Assembly: GCF_001469165.1 (NCBI RefSeq)
Contig: NZ_JABX01000010.1
Location: 1-64,000, forward strand
Reading direction: 5' to 3'
DNA from: Thiohalocapsa sp. ML1
GTDB lineage: Bacteria; Pseudomonadota; Gammaproteobacteria; Chromatiales; Chromatiaceae
DNA: 64,000 nucleotides
Positions 59,820-64,000 of this stretch are shown one piece after another. The notes beneath the pieces are model-generated. The model saw only the letters and a program-made list of their open reading frames with translations, was not told where the DNA came from and ran no database searches. Each line of letters opens with the position of its first letter. Within the stretch, counting starts at the first letter, position 1. A program made the position numbers and the translations under genes.

Positions 59820-61976
59820 ATGCAGATCAACTTTTTGCTCCCTCGCCCGCCAGGCCGGCGGCGGCCCCGACCCACGCCCATCATCGCCCTCCTAGCTGCC
59901 GTCGCGCTGCTGCTCGGCCAGTCGGCGCTGGCCGACGAGCAGCCGGTCATCGGCCATCGCATCGATGCCGTGCTCGATCCCGGCGCGGGTACGCTGCGCG
60001 CCACGGACCAGCTCACGTTGCCGGACGGCGTGCGGCAGATTGCCTTTCTGCTGCACGCGGGCCTGGCGCCGAGGGTCAGCGACGGCAGTGCGGTGCTGGA
60101 GCGCATCGGCCGCGACGGGCACTTGGAGCGCTTCCGCCTGACGCTCGGTGACGGCAGCACCACCACGCTCAGCTATGGCGGCAGCATCCGCCACGCGCCG
60201 GAGCGCATTGCGGAGGGCATGGGCCGCAGCAGCGAGCAACTGGTGGGCACCATCGACAGCAACGGCGTCTTTCTGACCGGCTGGACGGGCTGGTATCCGA
60301 ACGTGCCGGACGCGCTGAACCGCATGGACCTGACCGTGCGTGTGCCGCCCGGCTGGCTCGCCGTGTCCCAGGGGGCGGGCCCGGAGCGGCTGGACGGAGA
60401 CGACACCCGCATCCGCTGGGTGGAGGAGCAGCCGCAGGACACGCTCTACCTGAGCGCCGCGCGCTTCAAGCTCTACCGCCGGCCGACGCCCCATGGCGAG
60501 GCGCAGGCCTATCTGCGGCTGCCGGACGAGGCGCTTGCGAACCGCTACCTGGACGCCACCGCGGATTATCTGGCCCGCTACAGCGCGCTCATCGGCGACT
60601 ATCCCTATGCCAAGTTCGCGCTGGTGGAGAACTTCTGGGAGACGGGCTACGGCATGCCGTCGTTTACGCTGCTGGGCTCGCGGGTGTTGCGCCTGCCGTT
60701 CATCCTCACCAGCTCCTATCCGCACGAGATCCTGCACAACTGGTGGGGCAACAGCGTCTACATCGACTACGCAAGCGGCAACTGGGCAGAGGGGCTCACG
60801 GCCTACCTGTCCGATCATCTAAACCAGGCCATCGACGGCCGCGGCGCCGACTATCGGCGCGACCAGCTCAAGGCCTACGCCGACTATGTGCAGGGCGGCG
60901 AGGACGTCCCGCTCACCGAGTTCCGCGCCCGCCACGGCAGCGCCTCCCAGGCCATCGGCTACGGCAAGATGCTGATGACCGCGCACATGCTGCGGGTCCT
61001 GCTCGGCGACGACGCCTTTCGCTCGGGGCTGCGGACCTTCTACCGGCAGAACCGCTTTCGCACCGCGAGCTTCGCCGACCTGCGCTTCGCCTTCGAGCTC
61101 GCCACCAACCAGGACCTGAGCGGCTTCTTCGATGCCTGGACCACCCGCACCGGCGCCGCGGAGCTCAAGCTCGGCGACGTACAGGTCACGCACGACGCGG
61201 GCGGCGGCTATGTCGTGACGGGCAGCGTCTACCAGGTGCAGCCGGAGCCGCCCTTCCCGATGACGGTGCCGGTGGTCGTGCACTCAGAGCGCGGCACACC
61301 GCGGCGGGTGCTGGCAACCTTCAACCAACGCGCCACACGCTTCGAGGCCAAGCTCGCGACGGCGCCGGCGCGGGTCGCCGTGGACCCCGAATTCGATACT
61401 TTCCGGCGCCTGCTGCCGGAGGAATCTCCGGCGTCGCTCAGCAGCCTGTTCGGCGCCGAGGCAGGGATCATGGTGCTCCCCGCGGCGGCGCCGGGTGCTC
61501 TGAAGGCGGCCTACCGACAGCTCGCGACCGCCTGGCAGCAGGGCCATCCGGGCTGGCGCGTTGTCGAGGACAGCGCCCTGGATGGGCTGCCGGACGAGGG
61601 CGCCGTGTGGCTGTTCGGCTGGGAGAATGCGTTTCTCGACGAGCTAGCCGTCGGCGGCGACCTCGCGCTGGATGCGGGCGCACAAAAGCTGACGCTCGCG
61701 GGTGAGGAGCAGGCCGGCGTCAGCGTCGCGCTGGCCACGGGCGGCCCCGAGCGGCCCATCGGCTGGGTGGCGGCGGCAACAAGCACCGCGGTGCCGGGCC
61801 TCGCGCGCAAGCTGCCGCACTATGGCAAGTACGGCTGGCTGACCTTCACCGGCGATGCGCCGGACAACCAGCAGAAGGGCCAATGGCCGCCGGGGGACTC
61901 GGCACTAACGCAGTGGCTCACCGACGCACGTCCGCTGCTGCTGCCACCGCCGCGCAGCCCGCTGGCACCGCGCTGA
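59820..61976 (+). CDS. M1-like zinc metallopeptidase, exported
   Basis: A 718-residue protein with an N-terminal signal (IALLAAVALLLGQSALA). The zinc site is HEILH at residues 302-306, followed by NWAEG with its Glu about 17 residues later, one fewer than the textbook 18 of M1. The flanking GNSVYIDYASGNWAEGLTAY and SQAIGYGKMLMTAHMLRVLL are typical of the M1-like branch next to ChaN genes. The N-terminal third is a beta domain. The C-terminal 150 residues resemble an additional subdomain of unknown use. The ATG at 59820 is chosen because it starts the signal peptide; ACGGAC precedes it weakly. The substrate is unknown. Confidence 0.85.
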   Translation: MQINFLLPRPPGRRRPRPTPIIALLAAVALLLGQSALADEQPVIGHRIDAVLDPGAGTLRATDQLTLPDGVRQIAFLLHAGLAPRVSDGSAVLERIGRDGHLERFRLTLGDGSTTTLSYGGSIRHAPERIAEGMGRSSEQLVGTIDSNGVFLTGWTGWYPNVPDALNRMDLTVRVPPGWLAVSQGAGPERLDGDDTRIRWVEEQPQDTLYLSAARFKLYRRPTPHGEAQAYLRLPDEALANRYLDATADYLARYSALIGDYPYAKFALVENFWETGYGMPSFTLLGSRVLRLPFILTSSYPHEILHNWWGNSVYIDYASGNWAEGLTAYLSDHLNQAIDGRGADYRRDQLKAYADYVQGGEDVPLTEFRARHGSASQAIGYGKMLMTAHMLRVLLGDDAFRSGLRTFYRQNRFRTASFADLRFAFELATNQDLSGFFDAWTTRTGAAELKLGDVQVTHDAGGGYVVTGSVYQVQPEPPFPMTVPVVVHSERGTPRRVLATFNQRATRFEAKLATAPARVAVDPEFDTFRRLLPEESPASLSSLFGAEAGIMVLPAAAPGALKAAYRQLATAWQQGHPGWRVVEDSALDGLPDEGAVWLFGWENAFLDELAVGGDLALDAGAQKLTLAGEEQAGVSVALATGGPERPIGWVAAATSTAVPGLARKLPHYGKYGWLTFTGDAPDNQQKGQWPPGDSALTQWLTDARPLLLPPPRSPLAPR

Positions 61977-62015
61977 CGGCGGTACCGAGCCCGCGCGGCG
62001 TCGGTATGGCCGCGC

Positions 62016-62663
62016 TCAGGCAGCCACGGCCGGCGCCGCCCCGCGGACGCCGGTGCCGACCCCGCCATGCAGGGCCACTGCATACTTGATCAGCTCGGCC
62101 TGGGACTCCAGCCCGAGCTTGGACATCATGCGGCGACGATAGGTGTCCACGGTCTTGGTGCTGATGCCCATGACCTCGGCCACCTCGCGGGCGCGCTTGC
62201 CTTCGGCTAGCTCCTTCAGCACCAGGCGCTCGCGCCGCGACAACAGCCGCTTTTCGGGTCCGCTCAGAATATGCTCAGGGTCCGGCAGCCAGGTCTGGCC
62301 GGCGGCGACGGTGCGCACGGCGTTGGCGAGCGTCGACACGGACTCGTCCTTCAGCACGTAGCCCTGCACGCCGGCCTCCACCATCTGCGACACGAAGGGC
62401 CGCTCACCCTGCGCTGACAGCGCCATGACCCGCGTGCGCGGCAGCAGCTTCACGATGCGCATGGCGGCCTCGATGCCATCCACCCCCGGCATGCAGACGT
62501 CCATCAGCACGATGTCCGGCTTCCAGGCCTGGGCGAGGGTGATGGCCTCCGAGCCGTCGCCGGCATAGGCCACCACCTGGATGTCCGGCTCGCGCGACAG
62601 CAGCGCGCCCAGGGACTCGCGAATCATCTTGTGGTCATCGGCAAGAACGACTTTGATGGGCAT
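62016..62663 (-). CDS. NarL/FixJ-type response regulator
   Basis: A 215-residue regulator. The receiver has DD at residues 9-10 and phospho-acceptor Asp55 in VLMDVCMPGVDG, then SAQGERPFV and VLKDES. The C-terminal LuxR-type helix-turn-helix is LSRRERLVLKELAEGKRARE followed by VAEVMGISTKTVDTYRRRMM and SKLGL. No kinase partner is adjacent, so it may answer to a remote sensor. The ATG at 62663 begins MPIKVVLADDHKMIRE. It is convergent with the M1-like gene at a 39-base spacing. A C-terminal GGVGTGVRGAAPAVAA tail is disordered in appearance. Confidence 0.9.
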   Translation of the reverse strand: MPIKVVLADDHKMIRESLGALLSREPDIQVVAYAGDGSEAITLAQAWKPDIVLMDVCMPGVDGIEAAMRIVKLLPRTRVMALSAQGERPFVSQMVEAGVQGYVLKDESVSTLANAVRTVAAGQTWLPDPEHILSGPEKRLLSRRERLVLKELAEGKRAREVAEVMGISTKTVDTYRRRMMSKLGLESQAELIKYAVALHGGVGTGVRGAAPAVAA

Positions 62664-62762
62664 GACAGGCTCCGGGAACGCTTGGACTGACCGCGCGCAT
62701 TGCGCCTCGCGCCGACGTTATCAGCACAGCAGACCTTTATACCGTCAGCGCTCCTACATCCG

Positions 62763-64000
62763 TCAATGCCCCCCGTCGCTTCGGCGCATCTCGCGCCCAA
62801 GCTTGTAGGTCAAGCGCTTACATCGCCGCTCCGCCGCCGCGCCCGGGGGCAGCCGACGGGCATGGGCGAGCGCGCGCCGCAGGTCCTTGGCGCGGTGCTC
62901 GTAATGCTTGGCCAGCGCCTCGTGCGCCGCCGCATCGCCGGCCACCGCCAAGGGCTCCCACAACGCCAGCGCCGCGGGCCAGTCCGCCGCGCGGGCATGC
63001 AGCTCGGCGAGCAGGTGCGCGGCCTCGGTGTCGCGCACGGCCGGATCGGCGGCACCGAGCACGCCCCGGGCGCGCTCGGCATCCCCGGCCGCGAGCCACC
63101 AGCGCGCGATGCGTGCAGGATCAGCGCCGAAGTCCGTCGGCGAGGCATGCACGGCCGCGAGCCGCGCCGGCAGCGCGGCGACCGACAGCAGATCTACGGC
63201 GTTGTGCGCCAGCACCGCGCCGAGCCGCCGCCCGTCGCCCGCGCGCAGCCACGCGAGCCAGGCCGCCGGCGCCTCCGCACCGGGCAGATCGCCGTGGCGG
63301 ACATGCCCGAGCAGCCGCGCCTCGACGCTCGCGAGCCGGCAGTCCGGCCAGCGCGTCGCAAACGCCCGACGCACCGGGTGCAGCAGGTCCAGGTGCGCGA
63401 GCCGCACAAGCGGGTCCGGCCGCGCCGCGAGCCGGAGCCGGGCCGCCAGCAGCGGCAGGTCGAAGCTCTTGCCGTTGTAGCTGAGCAGCAGCTCGGCGTC
63501 GGCGACGGCGGCGCGCAAGTGGTCGAGGAAGGCCGCCTCGGCATCGAGCCGCGTCAGCAGGAGCTGGCTCAGGGCGAGCACCGCCCCTTCCCAGCGCGCG
63601 ATGCCGACCATGAACACCCAGGTGCCGGTGCCGCCGGCCAGCCCGCTCGTCTCCGTGTCGATGACGCACCAGCCGTCCGGGTCCGGCGGCGCGTCCGGCA
63701 GCAGGAGCCGCACGGCATCCGGGTCCGGATGCCGTGCCGCGTTGCCGTGGCGCTGCGCGAGCGGCAGGCGCCGGCGGCGGCAGAGGACGCCGGGGGCGAG
63801 CTGCTCGGCGCCGAGGGCCGCCGCGAGCACCGCCTCGTCCAGCCTTGGCGCGTCGCGCGCAGCGGCCGACGCCGGCGCGCCCGGCGCCCGGGCCGCGGGC
63901 GGCTGCCCCGTGCGCGCACCGCCAAGCCGACGCAGCCGCTCCACCAGGCTCGGCTGCTCCGGCGGCTCGGCTGCCGGGGGTGCAGGCGCGACGGCCGCCG
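62763..64000 (-). CDS. RNase H-like exonuclease domain protein (N-terminus beyond window)
   Basis: The frame is open to the right edge, so the start is not visible; at least 412 residues are present. The central domain is the YprB-type RNase H-like fold: VIDTETSGLAGGTGTWVFMV (acidic pair), LLLSYNGKSFDLPLLAARL and LAHNAVDLLSVAAL. The C-terminal 150 residues are an Ala-rich helical repeat (WLAAGDAERARGVLGAADPA, RDTEAAHLLAELHARAADWP) like tetratricopeptide repeats. Proteins of this type are predicted 3'-5' exonucleases of unknown target. A GTG at 63944 could be an internal start. A 99-base gap separates it from the response regulator. Confidence 0.8.
   Translation of the reverse strand, partial: AAVAPAPPAAEPPEQPSLVERLRRLGGARTGQPPAARAPGAPASAAARDAPRLDEAVLAAALGAEQLAPGVLCRRRRLPLAQRHGNAARHPDPDAVRLLLPDAPPDPDGWCVIDTETSGLAGGTGTWVFMVGIARWEGAVLALSQLLLTRLDAEAAFLDHLRAAVADAELLLSYNGKSFDLPLLAARLRLAARPDPLVRLAHLDLLHPVRRAFATRWPDCRLASVEARLLGHVRHGDLPGAEAPAAWLAWLRAGDGRRLGAVLAHNAVDLLSVAALPARLAAVHASPTDFGADPARIARWWLAAGDAERARGVLGAADPAVRDTEAAHLLAELHARAADWPAALALWEPLAVAGDAAAHEALAKHYEHRAKDLRRALAHARRLPPGAAAERRCKRLTYKLGREMRRSDGGH

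Overview
This window is a GC-rich (about 68-70% by eye) proteobacterial chromosome segment with about 50 genes. A two-component pair that closely matches RegB/RegA (PrrB/PrrA), an encapsulated ferritin with its encapsulin, a VPLPA-CTERM protein, TrhP and ApgM-type enzymes fit a gammaproteobacterium, possibly a purple sulfur bacterium (Chromatiales). This is inference: no rRNA, tRNA or photosynthesis gene is present to fix the taxonomy. No phage, CRISPR array or intact insertion sequence was found. Two decayed genes are present: an OB-fold periplasmic protein at about 31.3-31.7 kb and an ISNCY-like transposase remnant at about 51.6-51.9 kb.

Layout: 0-4.6 kb carries secreted or surface proteins (choice-of-anchor I-like protein, glycine-zipper lipoprotein, Tat-exported PhoX-like phosphatase, VPLPA-CTERM protein). 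4.7-9.0 kb has an MFS carrier, a MITE-like palindrome, a small lipoprotein, an unknown protein and a hydrolase-OsmC fusion. 9.3-14.4 kb is a tightly overlapping minus-strand Gld-type ABC operon (ATPase, permease-GldG fusion, DUF4340). 14.8-18.0 kb is a GH9 glycosidase and 18.6-21.3 kb a P-type cation ATPase.

21.9-35.6 kb looks like a stress and central-carbon island. It holds a thiamine-binding MTH1187 protein, two DUF2795 proteins, two PRC-barrel proteins, a transaldolase-transketolase fusion, DUF3096, encapsulated ferritin plus encapsulin, a DUF3330-like zinc-ribbon protein, CsbD, DUF1523, a GlgE-like GH13 enzyme and an archaeal-type phosphoglycerate mutase. 35.8-39.9 kb has the RegB/RegA-like pair convergent with a TonB-dependent receptor.

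Two large UPF0182 membrane proteins lie at 40.0-42.7 and 48.4-51.1 kb. Between them are a glycine-zipper/PilZ pair, phospholipase A, nicotinamidase and Cu/Zn superoxide dismutase. The right end has an OPT-family transporter, an unknown protein, an amidase-family protein with substituted catalytic residues, a membrane protein, TrhP overlapping a ChaN-PDZ protein, an M1-like metallopeptidase, a NarL/LuxR response regulator and an incomplete RNase H-like exonuclease.

The intergenic DNA is unusually rich in short repeats. There are heptamer and decamer tandem arrays, hexamer-period GATTTC/GATAGC arrays at eight sites, near-identical palindromes around TTGACCTGGAGGTCAA, and tandem arrays of a GCCGGAT-NN-ATCCGGC palindrome in two gaps between convergent genes. 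These repeats and the encapsulin-centred island are the parts most worth a second look.
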